Assembly: GCF_005048155.1 (NCBI RefSeq)
Contig: NZ_SUMB01000008.1
Location: 310,001 to 374,000, forward strand
Source of the DNA: Streptomyces piniterrae
Lineage (GTDB): Bacteria > Actinomycetota > Actinomycetes > Streptomycetales > Streptomycetaceae
Length of the DNA: 64,000 nt
Reading direction: 5' to 3'
Part shown: in pieces, positions 41,254-49,845 of the stretch
Numbering within the stretch: the stretch's first letter is position 1
Layout of the letters: each line of letters starts with the position of its first letter
Notes under the pieces: generated by a model
Told to the model about the DNA's origin: nothing
What the model saw: only the letters and a program-made list of their open reading frames with translations
The model's database searches: none
Made by a program: the position numbers and the translations under genes

Positions 41254-41264
41254 GTGGTTCCTTT

Positions 41265-41786
41265 TCATCCTGCGGGTGTACGGGTGGTGGAGTCGTGGCG
41301 TGTGTCATGGCGTGCGTCACGGCGTGTGTCGTGGTGCGCGTCGTGATGCGCCCGGGTACGGCAGTCGCCGAAGCTCGTACGGAGCCTGGCGAGCAGCTCG
41401 TTGAGACGGCCGACGTCGGCGTCGGACCAGTCGTCCAGGTACCGGGCGAGCGATTGGGTGTAGCGCTCGGCGAGCTCCCGGAGGAGCTCCCTGCCGCTCG
41501 GGGTCAGGCGCAGCAGCCGCGACCGCTTGTCCGCCGGGTCGGGCTGCCGCTCGATCCAGCCGCGCTCGGCGACATGGGCGACGTGCCGGCTGGTCACCGA
41601 CATATCGATCGCGAGCAGCTCGGCGAGCTGGCCCATCCGCATCTCGCCGTGCCGGTCGAGCAGGGTGAGCACGCCGGCCGAGGCGGGCGGGCAGTCCTGG
41701 GGAAGGATCCGCCCCATTTCCCGTTTGACGGCGCCGATGGCGCTGAGTTGCCTGGCCAGCTCCTCGTACTGACTTTGAGCGGCCAC
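41265..41786 (-). CDS. MarR-family regulator with His/Asp/Arg-rich tail
   Basis: 173 residues from GTG 41786 (GGAGG 4-5 bp upstream). The winged helix is clear: GQLAELLAIDMSVTSRHVAHVAERGWIERQ, then DPADKRSRLLRLTPSGRELL. The C-terminal 25 residues repeat units like HHDTRRDARHD, encoded by a short DNA repeat. This tail could bind metal or may simply be a repeat expansion. It likely represses its own operon with the MFS gene through dyads at 41805-41848. Confidence 0.9.
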   Translation of the reverse strand: MAAQSQYEELARQLSAIGAVKREMGRILPQDCPPASAGVLTLLDRHGEMRMGQLAELLAIDMSVTSRHVAHVAERGWIERQPDPADKRSRLLRLTPSGRELLRELAERYTQSLARYLDDWSDADVGRLNELLARLRTSFGDCRTRAHHDAHHDTRRDARHDTRHDSTTRTPAG

Positions 41787-41804
41787 CGCTCCTCCAGATC
41801 TTTT

Positions 41805-41848
41805 GTTGCTTAGGGCAACGATAAACAGGTTGGTTGCTGAAGGCAAAC
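41805..41848 (-). promoter_or_regulatory. MarR operator dyads
   Basis: GTTGC-TTAGG-GCAAC (41805-41819) is a perfect dyad and GTTGCTGAAGGCAAAC (41833-41848) a near copy 28 bp away. Another half-site, GGCAACG, is near 41871. All lie just upstream of the marR GTG. Confidence 0.7.
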
Positions 41849-42110
41849 GAATGTGGGGCGGGCGGGGTAAAGGCAACGAAAAGTCTGGACCGGGGGCCGG
41901 TCAAGACGGTCGACTGGCGACGTGAAGGCGCAGGTGGGGAGGGGGAGTGGCAGTGGGGCGGGGAGCGCGGGGCTGGAACGGGGACGCGCGTGCCGTGTGC
42001 CGTGTGCCGCGGGCGCCCGGGGGTGCCGGAGTGTGCCGGTGCGCGAAGGCATGTGCCGCCGTACGACCGTGTGTGCCGGGTGCGTGGGGAGGGGCGCGGT
42101 CGCGCGCCAT

Positions 42111-42279
42111 GCGTACTCGCGCACGCGGGTGCGTACTCGCCCGTGCCGGCTGCGTACTCGCGCGTGCCGGCTGCGTAATCGTCGTGCCGCGCCTGCGCTC
42201 GTCCATGCCGGCTCTCGACGCGCCCGTGCTGACTCTGTGGACTCGTCCGTGCCGGATGCGCACGCGCCCGTGCTGGATT
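42111..42279. repeat. Degenerate tandem repeats of about 21 bp
   Basis: The unit GCGTACTCGCCCGTGCCGGC recurs at 42111, 42131 and 42152, then more divergent copies run to about 42279. The flanking 41849-42110 has no gene that I can support and also contains GTGTGCCG-type repeats. Confidence 0.65.
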
Positions 42280-42371
42280 CGTGCGGGGCCGGTGCTGCAC
42301 AAGTGCCGCATACGTGCTGGTGCGCGCCCCAGGGGTGCCCCTGCGCCCCCGGTTCGCTAGGGTCCTTGCCC

Positions 42372-42590
42372 ATGGCGACCAACCCGCAGAACCAGGCCGA
42401 CGGTAACTACGACCCGGCCGGCAGCACGCAGATGTTCCGCGCCTTCGTCGACGAGGGCGGCGTCCCGCAGGGCGGCGGCCGCGCGGCGGCGCCCCAGCAG
42501 CAGTCGGCCGGCCCGCGCGTGGGCGTCATCATCGGCGTGATCGTCGCGCTCGCGGTCGTGGCCGGCGCTGCGTGGCTGGCCCTGTCGTAG
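42372..42590 (+). CDS. Small tail-anchored membrane protein
   Basis: 72 residues. A polar Gln/Gly-rich cytoplasmic part (ATNPQNQADGNYDPAGSTQM) is followed by one C-terminal transmembrane helix (GVIIGVIVALAVVAGAAWLA). Function unknown. No ribosome site is seen. TAGGGT at 42358-42363 is well placed as a -10 for a leaderless transcript starting at the ATG. Confidence 0.75.
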   Translation: MATNPQNQADGNYDPAGSTQMFRAFVDEGGVPQGGGRAAAPQQQSAGPRVGVIIGVIVALAVVAGAAWLALS

Positions 42591-42641
42591 GACGACAGCC
42601 GCCACTGTAGAGGGCGCCCCGCCGGCCACGCCGTGCGCCGG

Positions 42642-42840
42642 CGCGCCCGGAAGCGGGGAATACCCGCCCTCCCCGCCGGAAGCGGGAGTGTTCGCCCGGC
42701 CCGCCGGAAACTGGAATGCCAGCCTGCCCCGCCGGCAGTGGCAATGCCCGCCCGCCCAGCCGAAGGCGGGAGTGTCCGCCCGGCCTCCGGAAGCGGGAAT
42801 GCCTACCCGGCCCCCCGTCAGCGGGAATACCCGTCTGGCC
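42642..42840. repeat. Seven degenerate tandem repeats of about 29 bp
   Basis: The motif CCGGAAGCGGGAATACCCGCC and variants recurs about seven times at a 27-31 bp period. Each unit is itself a weak hairpin (GGCGGG...CCCGCC). The period is not a multiple of three and no frame looks coding. Confidence 0.65.
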
Positions 42841-42873
42841 CCCGGCGTTGTGGACCCGCAGGGGGCTCTCACG

Positions 42874-42941
42874 TCCCCTAGGGGATCTGTTCGATCGCCC
42901 CCTAGGGGACACACGTACTCCCCCGGACACACGTACTCCCC
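42874..42941. repeat. CCCCTAGGGG palindromes and an 18-bp tandem repeat
   Basis: TCCCCTAGGGGA at 42874 and CCCCTAGGGG at 42899 are followed by GGACACACGTACTCCCC at 42907 and again at 42925. The rest of the gap up to 43190 shows nothing else. Confidence 0.6.
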
Positions 42942-43190
42942 GAGCCGCTTCGTCGTCGAACGCGCCGTTGAACGCGGGAACCCGCCCCCCCCGCCCCCGG
43001 CTCTCGCCGCCCCTTGGCTCACAGCTCGCGGTAGTGCATGGCGAGTCCCGCAGCGCCTCGGTCAATCTGCTGTCGGTCGATCTGTCGGCCGTACTTGGGC
43101 GACGTCCGTCGCCCCCTCGCCGCACATGCCTCACCGCCCCGGGCGTCGCGCGCCCCACGTCCCCGCGTCCCGCCCCCCGCGTCCAAACTC

Positions 43191-43219
43191 TTGACGTGCC
43201 CGTGACAGCGCCGTAGCTT
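43191..43219 (+). promoter_or_regulatory. Sigma-70-type promoter of the beta-glucosidase gene
   Basis: TTGACG (43191-43196) and TAGCTT (43214-43219) are separated by exactly 17 bp. This leaves a leader of about 65 nt to the ATG at 43290. The leader ends in GGTGAAGGC as ribosome site. Confidence 0.65.
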
Positions 43220-43289
43220 CAGTCAACTCTTGGAGGAATTACCGGAGTTACCGCAGTTACTCACCGATTTGAATTGAAAAGGTGAAGGC

Positions 43290-45593
43290 ATGAGCGGGAT
43301 CCGACGACGTACTCTGCTGGCTGCGGCAGGCGGCACGGTTGCCGCGGCCGGGGCTGTTCCGGGGGCTGCCGGCGTGGCCCAGGCGGCGCCCGGTGCGCGC
43401 GCCGGCGGCGCTGCGCGGAAGCCTGGGCCGTATGACCGTCAGGTCGACGCGCTGCTGGGGCGTATGAGTGTCGAAGAGAAGCTGGGGCAGTTACAGCAGC
43501 TGCCGTGGGCTTACGACACGGGGCCGGGTGGCGGAGGGACCAAAGAGGTCGAGGACGCGGCGCGGGCCGGTCGGCTCGGGTCGGTGCTCAACATCTACGG
43601 CGCCGAGAGCAGCAACGCGGTTCAGAAGATCGCAGTTGAGGAGTCCCGGCTCGGCATTCCGCTGCTCTTCGGGCTGGACGTCATCCACGGCCTGTGGACC
43701 ACCTTCCCCATCCCGCTCGCCCAGGCGTCCACCTTCGATCCGGCGGTCACCGAGCGGGACGCGGAGATCTCGGCGGCCGAGGCACGTTCCAACGGGGTCC
43801 ACTGGACCTTCGCCCCGATGATGGACGTCACCCACGAGCCGCGGTGGGGGCGGATCGCCGAGGGATGCGGGGAAGACCCGTATCTCACATCCGTATTCGC
43901 CGCCGCCAAGGTCAGGGCGTATCAGGGCGGCGGTACGGACGGTCTCCGTGGGCGGAACCGGCTGGCCGCCTGCGCCAAGCACTTCGTGGCCTACGGGGGC
44001 GCCGAGGGCGGCCGCGACTACAACACCGTGGACGTCTCCGAGGCCCGGCTGCGCAATCTGTATCTGCCGCCGTTCAAGGCCGCGGTGGACGCCGGCGTGG
44101 CCACCGTGATGGCCTCGTTCAACACCATCAGCGGCGTACCGGCGCACGGCAACACCCACACCCTCACCGAGATCCTCAAGGAGGAGTGGGGCTACGCCGG
44201 CATGGTGGTGAGCGACTGGACCGGCGTCCAGGAACTGATCGCGCACGGCTTCGCCGAGGACGGTGCGGACGCGGCGCGGCTGAGCCTCAACGCGGGCGTC
44301 GACATGGAGATGAGCAGCACCAACGTCACCCGCTACGGCAAGGCGCTGGTCCGCTCCGGGAAGGTCGGCCTGGCCAGGCTGGACGACGCGGTCTCCCGGG
44401 TGCTTCGGCTGAAGTTCTCGCTGGGCCTCTTCGACGAGCCGTATGTGGACGAGTCCGCCGAGATCCGTGAGCCGTCGAAGAAGGCGCGTACCGCGGCGCG
44501 GGAGACCGGGGCGCGGTCGATGGTGCTGCTGAGGAACGAGCGGCGCACCCTGCCGCTCGGCCGGTCCGTCTCGTCCATCGCGGTGGTCGGGCCGTTCGCC
44601 GACTCCGGGGATCTGCTGGGGACGTGGGTGCTGCCCGCCGCGCGGGAGAGGTTCCCCTCGGTGCGGGTGCTGGACGCGGTCCGCGCGGCGGCGCCCGGGG
44701 CGAAGATCGGCCATGCGCGGGGCGTCGACCCGGAGGGCACGGACACCAGCGGCATCCCCGAGGCCGTGGCCGCCGTCCGGGCCGCCGAGGTCGCCGTGGT
44801 CGTGGTCGGCGAGCCGCCGGCGCTCAGCGGCGAGGCCGCCGCCCGCAGCGACATCGGGCTGCCCGGCGCCCAGGAGAAGCTGATCGCCGCTGTGGCGGAC
44901 ACCGGCAAGCCCTTCGTGGTGGTGCTGGTCAACGGGCGCCCGCTCACCATCGGCGACTGGCTGGACCGGGCCCCCGCCGTGCTGGAGGCCTGGCACCCGG
45001 GCATCGAGGCCGGAAACGCCATCGCCGACGTCCTCTTCGGCAAGGTCAACCCGGGCGGCAAGCTCCCCGTCAGCTTCCCGCGCGTGGCCGGGCAGATCCC
45101 GGTCCACTACAACCACGAGAACACCGGGCGGCCGTACGACCCGGACAACAAGTACACCTCCAAGTATCTGGACCTGCCGCACGGCCCGCAGTTCGCGTTC
45201 GGCCACGGCCTGAGTTACACGACCTTCGAGATCGGCGAGCCCCGGCTGAGCACCACCCGCATCGCGGCCGAGGCGCTGGAGCGGGGCGACACGGTCGAGG
45301 TCTCGGTCTCCGTGCGCAACACCGGGGACCGGGAAGGCGATGAGGTCGTACAGCTCTACGTCCACGACCGCGCCGCCAGCGTCGTCCAGCCGGTACGTCG
45401 GCTGCGCGGCTTCCGCCGGGTGGCCCTGGCGGCCGGCAGGAGCCGGACCGTGCGCTTCCGGATCGGCGCCGAGGATCTGGGCTTCTGGACGAACGATCCG
45501 GACGGCACGTACCGGATCGAGCCCGGCACGATCGACGTCTATGTGGGCAACAGCTCCCGGGCCACGGCGAAAAGCACGCTGATGCTGACCTGA
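43290..45593 (+). CDS. Tat-exported GH3 beta-glucosidase
   Basis: 767 residues. The Tat signal peptide (MSGIRRRTLLAAAGG, cleavage near AQA-AP) is followed by the GH3 TIM barrel (about 45-370), with DVIHG and KHFVAYG sugar-binding motifs and the nucleophile Asp309 in GMVVSDWTG. The alpha/beta sandwich (about 390-610) and a C-terminal fibronectin-III-like domain (about 655-765) complete the standard three-domain form. It should release glucose or xylose from oligosaccharides outside the cell. A sigma-70-type promoter precedes it. Monocistronic. Confidence 0.94.
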   Translation: MSGIRRRTLLAAAGGTVAAAGAVPGAAGVAQAAPGARAGGAARKPGPYDRQVDALLGRMSVEEKLGQLQQLPWAYDTGPGGGGTKEVEDAARAGRLGSVLNIYGAESSNAVQKIAVEESRLGIPLLFGLDVIHGLWTTFPIPLAQASTFDPAVTERDAEISAAEARSNGVHWTFAPMMDVTHEPRWGRIAEGCGEDPYLTSVFAAAKVRAYQGGGTDGLRGRNRLAACAKHFVAYGGAEGGRDYNTVDVSEARLRNLYLPPFKAAVDAGVATVMASFNTISGVPAHGNTHTLTEILKEEWGYAGMVVSDWTGVQELIAHGFAEDGADAARLSLNAGVDMEMSSTNVTRYGKALVRSGKVGLARLDDAVSRVLRLKFSLGLFDEPYVDESAEIREPSKKARTAARETGARSMVLLRNERRTLPLGRSVSSIAVVGPFADSGDLLGTWVLPAARERFPSVRVLDAVRAAAPGAKIGHARGVDPEGTDTSGIPEAVAAVRAAEVAVVVVGEPPALSGEAAARSDIGLPGAQEKLIAAVADTGKPFVVVLVNGRPLTIGDWLDRAPAVLEAWHPGIEAGNAIADVLFGKVNPGGKLPVSFPRVAGQIPVHYNHENTGRPYDPDNKYTSKYLDLPHGPQFAFGHGLSYTTFEIGEPRLSTTRIAAEALERGDTVEVSVSVRNTGDREGDEVVQLYVHDRAASVVQPVRRLRGFRRVALAAGRSRTVRFRIGAEDLGFWTNDPDGTYRIEPGTIDVYVGNSSRATAKSTLMLT

Positions 45594-45656
45594 TCCGCAC
45601 CTGATCTGGCCTGATCCGGTGTACGTGGACCTGCTGACCTACTGGAACTGCTGGAC

Positions 45657-46391
45657 CTACTTCCAGTGGAAGGTCACGTCCTTGGTGTCCAGGTGCATAC
45701 CGAGCGGTACTCGCCAAGACTCCACGCACACCCGCCAGGTGCCGGTCTTCCGCTCGCCCGGGGTAAGCGGGAGCGGCAGCTTGCGGGTGGCGTCGATCGT
45801 CGCCCAGTCGACTCCGAGGGGCCCGATGATGTGGCTGCCGAAGGTGACGGTGCCGGAGGTGACAGAGCGCCGGCCGGTGTTGAGGAAGTCGATGCTGACC
45901 TTCTCGCACCAGCGGACGTCCGTATCGGCGAGATCCGGCTTGCCGATCACCAGCCCCGTGGGGGCGTCCGGGCCGGCCGGGATGGTGGGGGCGGGCGGCC
46001 GGGGCGAGGGGGAGCCACTGCCGGGAGTGTCCGGGCGCGGGGTATCGCCGGGCGGCGAGGGCGAGTTGGGGGTCTTGGACGGGCCGTCGTCCGGGGCGTC
46101 GGGGGTGGCATCGGCGGCCTCCGGGGAGGCGCCCGGTGCGGGCCTCGCGGACCGGGGGCCGGAGCCGGGTTCGGTGGCGCCGTCGTCGGAGTCACCGCGT
46201 CCGTCGCCGTCCAGGGGCGTCAGTTCGACTCCGCCCTCCGGTACGGCTTTCGTCGGCGCGCGGCCGTCGGCGGGGCCTGCGGCGCCCACTGCGGCATAGC
46301 CCTCTTCGGATGCGCTTCCGCAGCCGGTGAGCAGGACGCCCAGACACAGTACGGCCGCCGAGGCGGAGGCAACAGTCGTCGTCCGTCGCAT
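45657..46391 (-). CDS. Lipoprotein of unknown function
   Basis: 244 residues. The lipobox LLTGC (Cys near residue 24) marks it as a lipoprotein. A long Pro/Ser/Asp-rich region (about 40-145), likely a wall-spanning spacer, leads to a C-terminal folded domain (about 150-244) with WCEKVSIDFLNTGRRSVTSG and WRVCVESWRVP, which may be an immunoglobulin-like sandwich with one disulphide. No family assigned. Convergent with the GH3 gene. Confidence 0.82.
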   Translation of the reverse strand: MRRTTTVASASAAVLCLGVLLTGCGSASEEGYAAVGAAGPADGRAPTKAVPEGGVELTPLDGDGRGDSDDGATEPGSGPRSARPAPGASPEAADATPDAPDDGPSKTPNSPSPPGDTPRPDTPGSGSPSPRPPAPTIPAGPDAPTGLVIGKPDLADTDVRWCEKVSIDFLNTGRRSVTSGTVTFGSHIIGPLGVDWATIDATRKLPLPLTPGERKTGTWRVCVESWRVPLGMHLDTKDVTFHWK

Positions 46392-46496
46392 CGGGACAGT
46401 GTTGTTGACGGGGCGTCAGGAGTATAGGGGCGTGCGGTGTTTCCTGCGGGCCGCGCTTTCTTCCGTACAGCGGGCCGTGCGCTCTTCTGTACAGCT

Positions 46497-46536
46497 GTCC
46501 GCCGAGCGGCGCGAGGTGCAATGCCTCTCGGCGGAC
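46497..46536 (-). terminator. Terminator after the first SigB/F-type gene
   Basis: GTCCGCCGAG (46497-46506) pairs with CTCGGCGGAC (46527-46536), with a second stem GAGG/CCTC inside. It lies 6 bp past the sigma stop. Confidence 0.7.
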
Positions 46537-46542
46537 CGGGCC

Positions 46543-47379
46543 TCAGTCTGCGATGAGTCCTTCGCGCAGCTGCGCGAGGGTGCGGGTGAGCAGCCGGGAG
46601 ACATGCATCTGGGAGATGCCGACCTCCTCGCCGATCTGGGACTGGGTCATGTTGGCGAAGAACCGGAGCATGATGATCTGGCGCTCGCGGGCGGGGAGTT
46701 TGGCCAGCAGGGGCTTGAGGGACTCGCGGTATTCGACGCCCTCCAGCGCGGAGTCCTCGTAGCCGAGGCGGTCCGCGAGAGAACCCTCGCCGCCGTCGTC
46801 CTCGGGGGAGGGGGAGTCGAGGGACGAGGCGGTGTAGGCGTTGCCCACCGCCAGGCCGTCGACGACGTCCTCCTCCGACACCCCCAGGCACAGGGCGAGT
46901 TCGGGGACGGTGGGGGAGCGGTCCAGCTTCTGCGCGAGCTCGTCGCTGGCCTTGGTGAGGGCGAGCCGGAGCTCCTGGAGGCGGCGCGGGACGCGCACCG
47001 ACCACGAGGTGTCGCGGAAGAAGCGCTTGATCTCGCCGACGACGGTCGGCATCGCGAACGTCGGGAATTCCACGCCGCGTTCGCAGTCGAAACGGTCGAT
47101 CGCCTTGATCAGCCCGATCGTGCCGACCTGGACGATGTCCTCCATCGGCTCGTTGCGGCTGCGGAAGCGCGCCGCGGCGTAGCGCACGAGCGGGAGGTTG
47201 AGTTCGATCAGGGTGTCGCGGACGTACGTACGCTCCGCGCAGTCCTTGTCGAGCGTGGCCAGCCGCAGGAAGAGGGAGCGGGAGAGCGTGCGGGTGTTGA
47301 TGGCGTCGTCGTCATGCACGTGTGGCGCAGGCGCGGGAATCGCGGAAAGCACCTTCGAGCTGCCCAGTTCTACGGACAT
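46543..47379 (-). CDS. sigN: SigB/SigF-family RNA polymerase sigma factor (SigN-like)
   Basis: 278 residues. Region 2 contains NLPLVRYAAARFRSRNEPM, DIVQVGTIGLIKAIDRFD and FPTFAMPTVVGEIKRFFRD, a Streptomyces stress/development sigma signature. Region 3 has VPELALCLGVSEEDV. Region 4 has RERQIIMLRFFANMTQSQIG and GISQMHVSRLL. ATG 47379 follows AAGGGGGTGGC. A SigB-type promoter upstream (47460-47485) suggests stress-sigma or self control. The symbol is by analogy with the sigN-sigF pair of S. coelicolor and is less certain than the family. Confidence 0.88.
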   Translation of the reverse strand: MSVELGSSKVLSAIPAPAPHVHDDDAINTRTLSRSLFLRLATLDKDCAERTYVRDTLIELNLPLVRYAAARFRSRNEPMEDIVQVGTIGLIKAIDRFDCERGVEFPTFAMPTVVGEIKRFFRDTSWSVRVPRRLQELRLALTKASDELAQKLDRSPTVPELALCLGVSEEDVVDGLAVGNAYTASSLDSPSPEDDGGEGSLADRLGYEDSALEGVEYRESLKPLLAKLPARERQIIMLRFFANMTQSQIGEEVGISQMHVSRLLTRTLAQLREGLIAD

Positions 47380-47459
47380 GCCACCCCCTTGAGGTCGCGG
47401 TTGGGTCGCTACGGCGTCCCCCGGCCCAGGCCGGACCGAGGAGTTATGCCTCCACCTGA

Positions 47460-47485
47460 ATACCGGAGGCAGGGCCACGGCAAAC
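47460..47485 (-). promoter_or_regulatory. SigB-type promoter upstream of the sigN-like gene
   Basis: On the minus strand GTTT (47485-47482), a 16-bp spacer and CGGTAT (47465-47460) match the Streptomyces SigB-class consensus GnnT-N14-16-GGGTAY with one mismatch. It would leave a leader of about 75 nt. Confidence 0.5.
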
Positions 47486-47570
47486 GCGGTTCCTGCAGAA
47501 TGTCACATGTCGGCAACACGCTGTAGCGCCATGTCGACATATCTGCGCAGGAACGGGTCGCTCATCCCGG

Positions 47571-48374
47571 TTAGGCGTCGATCCTGTTTGCGGATCTCAA
47601 TCTGGCGAAGCTACGGGAGAGTAGTCGCGACACATGCATCTGCGACACGCCCAGCTCCGCGCTGATCTGGGACTGCGTCAAGTTGCTGTAGTAGCGCAGC
47701 AGAAGAATGCGTTGTTCGCGCTCCGGCAGCTGGACGAGGAGATGCCGTACGAGGTCGCGGTGCTCGACGCCGGCCAGCTCCGGATCCTCGTATCCGAGGC
47801 GGTCCAGGAGGCCCGGCAGACCGTCGCCCTCCTGGGCGGCCTCCAGGGAGGTCGCGTGGTACGAGCGGCCGGCTTCCAGGCAGGCCAGGACCTCGTCCTC
47901 GCCGATTTTGAGCCGCTCGGCGATCTCGGCGGTGGTCGGGGAGCGGCCGTGCAGCACCGTCAGATCCTCGGTCGCGCCGTTGACTTGCACCCAGAGCTCG
48001 TGGAGGCGGCGCGGGACGTGGACGGTGCGCACATTGTCGCGGAAGTAGCGCTTGATCTCGCCGACGACGGTCGGCATCGCGAAGGTGGGGAACTGGACGC
48101 CGCGGTCGGGGTCGAACCGGTCGATGGCGTTGATCAGGCCGATGGTGCCGACCTGGATGACGTCCTCCATCGGTTCGTTGCGGCTGCGAAAACGGGCGGC
48201 GGCGTAGCGGACCAGCGGCAGATTGGCCTCGATCAGCGCGGCACGGACCCGGGCGTGCTCGGGCGTGCCGGGTTCGAGACCCGCCAGCTCCGCGAACAGC
48301 ACCTGTGTGAGTGCCCGCGTGTCCGCGCTTCGGCTCTCGCGGGATGGAGCCTTGGGCGCAGTACGGGCCGTCAC
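47571..48374 (-). CDS. sigF: Sporulation/stress sigma factor, SigF-like
   Basis: 267 residues from GTG 48374 with GGAGG 7 bp upstream. Regions 2-4 are close to the preceding paralogue: NLPLVRYAAARFRSRNEPM, FPTFAMPTVVGEIKRYFRD, and REQRILLLRYYSNLTQSQIS. In Streptomyces SigF directs late spore-maturation genes. The two sigma genes lie in tandem 190 bp apart with separate upstream regions, pointing to duplication. No anti-sigma or anti-anti-sigma gene is adjacent. Confidence 0.9.
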   Translation of the reverse strand: MTARTAPKAPSRESRSADTRALTQVLFAELAGLEPGTPEHARVRAALIEANLPLVRYAAARFRSRNEPMEDVIQVGTIGLINAIDRFDPDRGVQFPTFAMPTVVGEIKRYFRDNVRTVHVPRRLHELWVQVNGATEDLTVLHGRSPTTAEIAERLKIGEDEVLACLEAGRSYHATSLEAAQEGDGLPGLLDRLGYEDPELAGVEHRDLVRHLLVQLPEREQRILLLRYYSNLTQSQISAELGVSQMHVSRLLSRSFARLRSANRIDA

Positions 48375-48549
48375 GGTTACGCCTCCCTTCGCAGTGCATG
48401 TATCTGGCAAAAGCGGTCATAGCATCACAAGACATGTGCACTGTGTGCAAGCACCCCATAACGACGTGTTGAGTGCTGAGTTGGATGGGGAATTGGGTGA
48501 GTGGTGAGGCCTGTGGGGCGTGGTGGGTCGGCGCCGGAGGGTACGACGA

Positions 48550-48578
48550 AGCCCCCCGCCCGGAGGGGGCGAGGGGCT
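48550..48578. terminator. Hairpin between the Dabb gene and sigF
   Basis: AGCCCC-CCGCCC pairs imperfectly with GGGGGCGA-GGGGCT over a GGA loop, 21 bp past the Dabb stop. It probably ends Dabb transcription. Confidence 0.6.
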
Positions 48579-48598
48579 CGGTGAGCGGGGGTGCCGGC

Positions 48599-48892
48599 TC
48601 AGAACTCGTAGTCGGCGATCACCCAGGTGGCGAACTCGCGCCACTGGCCGGCGGCCGCCTGATGGGCCGGGTGCTCGAGATAGCGCTTGAGGGCGTCCGC
48701 GTCGGCGACGGCCGAGTTGATCGCGAAGTCATAGGCGATCGGGCGGTCCGTGATGTTCCAGCCGTGCTCCCAGTGCTCCAGCTCCGGGATCTGGCCCTTG
48801 AGCTCGGCGAACGCGCGGGCGCCGGCCTGCACCCGCTCCTCGTCGCGCGAGACGCCTTCGTTGAGCTTGAACAGGACCAGGTGGCGGATCAC
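48599..48892 (-). CDS. Dabb (stress-responsive A/B barrel) family protein
   Basis: 97 residues, about the length of a single Dabb domain. The motifs MIRHLVLFKLNEGVS, ELEHWEHGWNITDRPIAYDF and LKRYLEHPAHQAAAGQWRE fit the dimeric alpha+beta barrel fold, including the conserved HPAH. Biochemical role is unknown for most bacterial members. Single gene, next to sigma genes. Confidence 0.9.
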   Translation of the reverse strand: MIRHLVLFKLNEGVSRDEERVQAGARAFAELKGQIPELEHWEHGWNITDRPIAYDFAINSAVADADALKRYLEHPAHQAAAGQWREFATWVIADYEF

Positions 48893-48976
48893 TGGGGCCT
48901 CCGTGCGGCGGATGGTGCGCAGCCGGTCCGGGCGGCCGGCTGCCTCTGTGGGTATCGGGCTGATCTTGGTTGATGT

Positions 48977-49141
48977 CTAGCTGATCAGCTGCGTCATGAA
49001 CTCGCCGACACCCTGGGCAGCGGTCGATATGCCCTCGAAGCCTATCTGGACCAGGTCGGCGGCCCGGCTCGGGGACGTGATGATCGTGTAGAGCACGAAG
49101 ACGATGACCACGTACAGCGCGATCTTTTTCGCTTGCACCAT
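48977..49141 (-). CDS. Small single-span membrane protein
   Basis: 54 residues: MVQAKKIALYVVIVFVLYTI forms one transmembrane helix, followed by a short amphipathic C-terminus (DLVQIGFEGISTAAQGVGEF). Function unknown. ATG 49141 is favoured over a GTG further upstream by the sharp hydrophobic start; GGGAG lies 10 bp upstream. Confidence 0.75.
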   Translation of the reverse strand: MVQAKKIALYVVIVFVLYTIITSPSRAADLVQIGFEGISTAAQGVGEFMTQLIS

Positions 49142-49204
49142 CAGTCCCGTCTCCCCTGTGCCAGTACCTGCAGTTCCCGAGTGCAGTCGGGTGAGTGTAA
49201 CCAC

Positions 49205-49845
49205 ACGTGTTCGACGGTCGCGGTGAGGGCCGTCATATCGCGTGCCGCGTGCCGGGCGCCGCCGGTCCCGTCCGATCCGTCATTGATTCCGTCTTTAGGG
49301 ACCAAAGGCCCGCCAAATGAGGTCCTTCGCCCAGCTGTTGGGACGCGCGGCAGCGGCAGTATGGGTGAGTGTCCGGTGGGTCTGGCAGGAATCCGCCGGT
49401 CGTGGGATCGAGGCCTCGCTGCGGGGTCCGCGCCGCGGGCTTTCCCCCTGACGGCGGCGCGGACTTGGAGGCCCGGTCCTCATCGGGGGAGGCGGCCTGT
49501 CCTCCCCCGACGCCGCTTCCCCCGACCGAATCCCCCGTCGCCTCGGACAACGGCGCCGTGCGGACGCTCTGCAACCGGTCGACGGCCGCCCCGCGTCCCT
49601 CTCCCCGTAAGGATCTGAAAGGATCATGTACGCGACAGGGCGGGGCGGGGTTGCCACCATGGCCGTCGCGATCCTGGCGGGCCTCCACATCGCCCTCACC
49701 CAGCGGCTGTTCGGGCTTTGCCTCGCTCGGGAAGCCTCCGATGCGGAACGGCACAGCACCTTGCGCACGGAGATCGAGGCCTCCGCCGGGGTTGCCCGCC
49801 CACGCCCATAATGGCTGGACGCTCGACTGGAGGGGGATTGGTTCC
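49205..49845. other. 640-bp region with only weak small-ORF candidates
   Basis: Two rightward frames have ribosome sites: 49317-49451 (44 residues, MRSFAQLLGRAAAAVWVSV, AAAGG upstream) and 49626-49811 (61 residues, hydrophobic MAVAILAGLHIALTQRLFG, AAAGGATC upstream). Third-position GC is high but below neighbouring genes. I cannot tell whether either is translated. Otherwise nothing recognised. Confidence 0.35.

Noticed and set aside
36715..41346. 1,543-residue plus-strand open frame
   Set aside because: It runs antisense to four genes with clear families (I36 inhibitor, YceI, MFS, MarR) and has no domain of its own.
42641..42941. CRISPR array
   Set aside because: Repeats are degenerate, directly adjacent and lack unique spacers. 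No cas genes are present.
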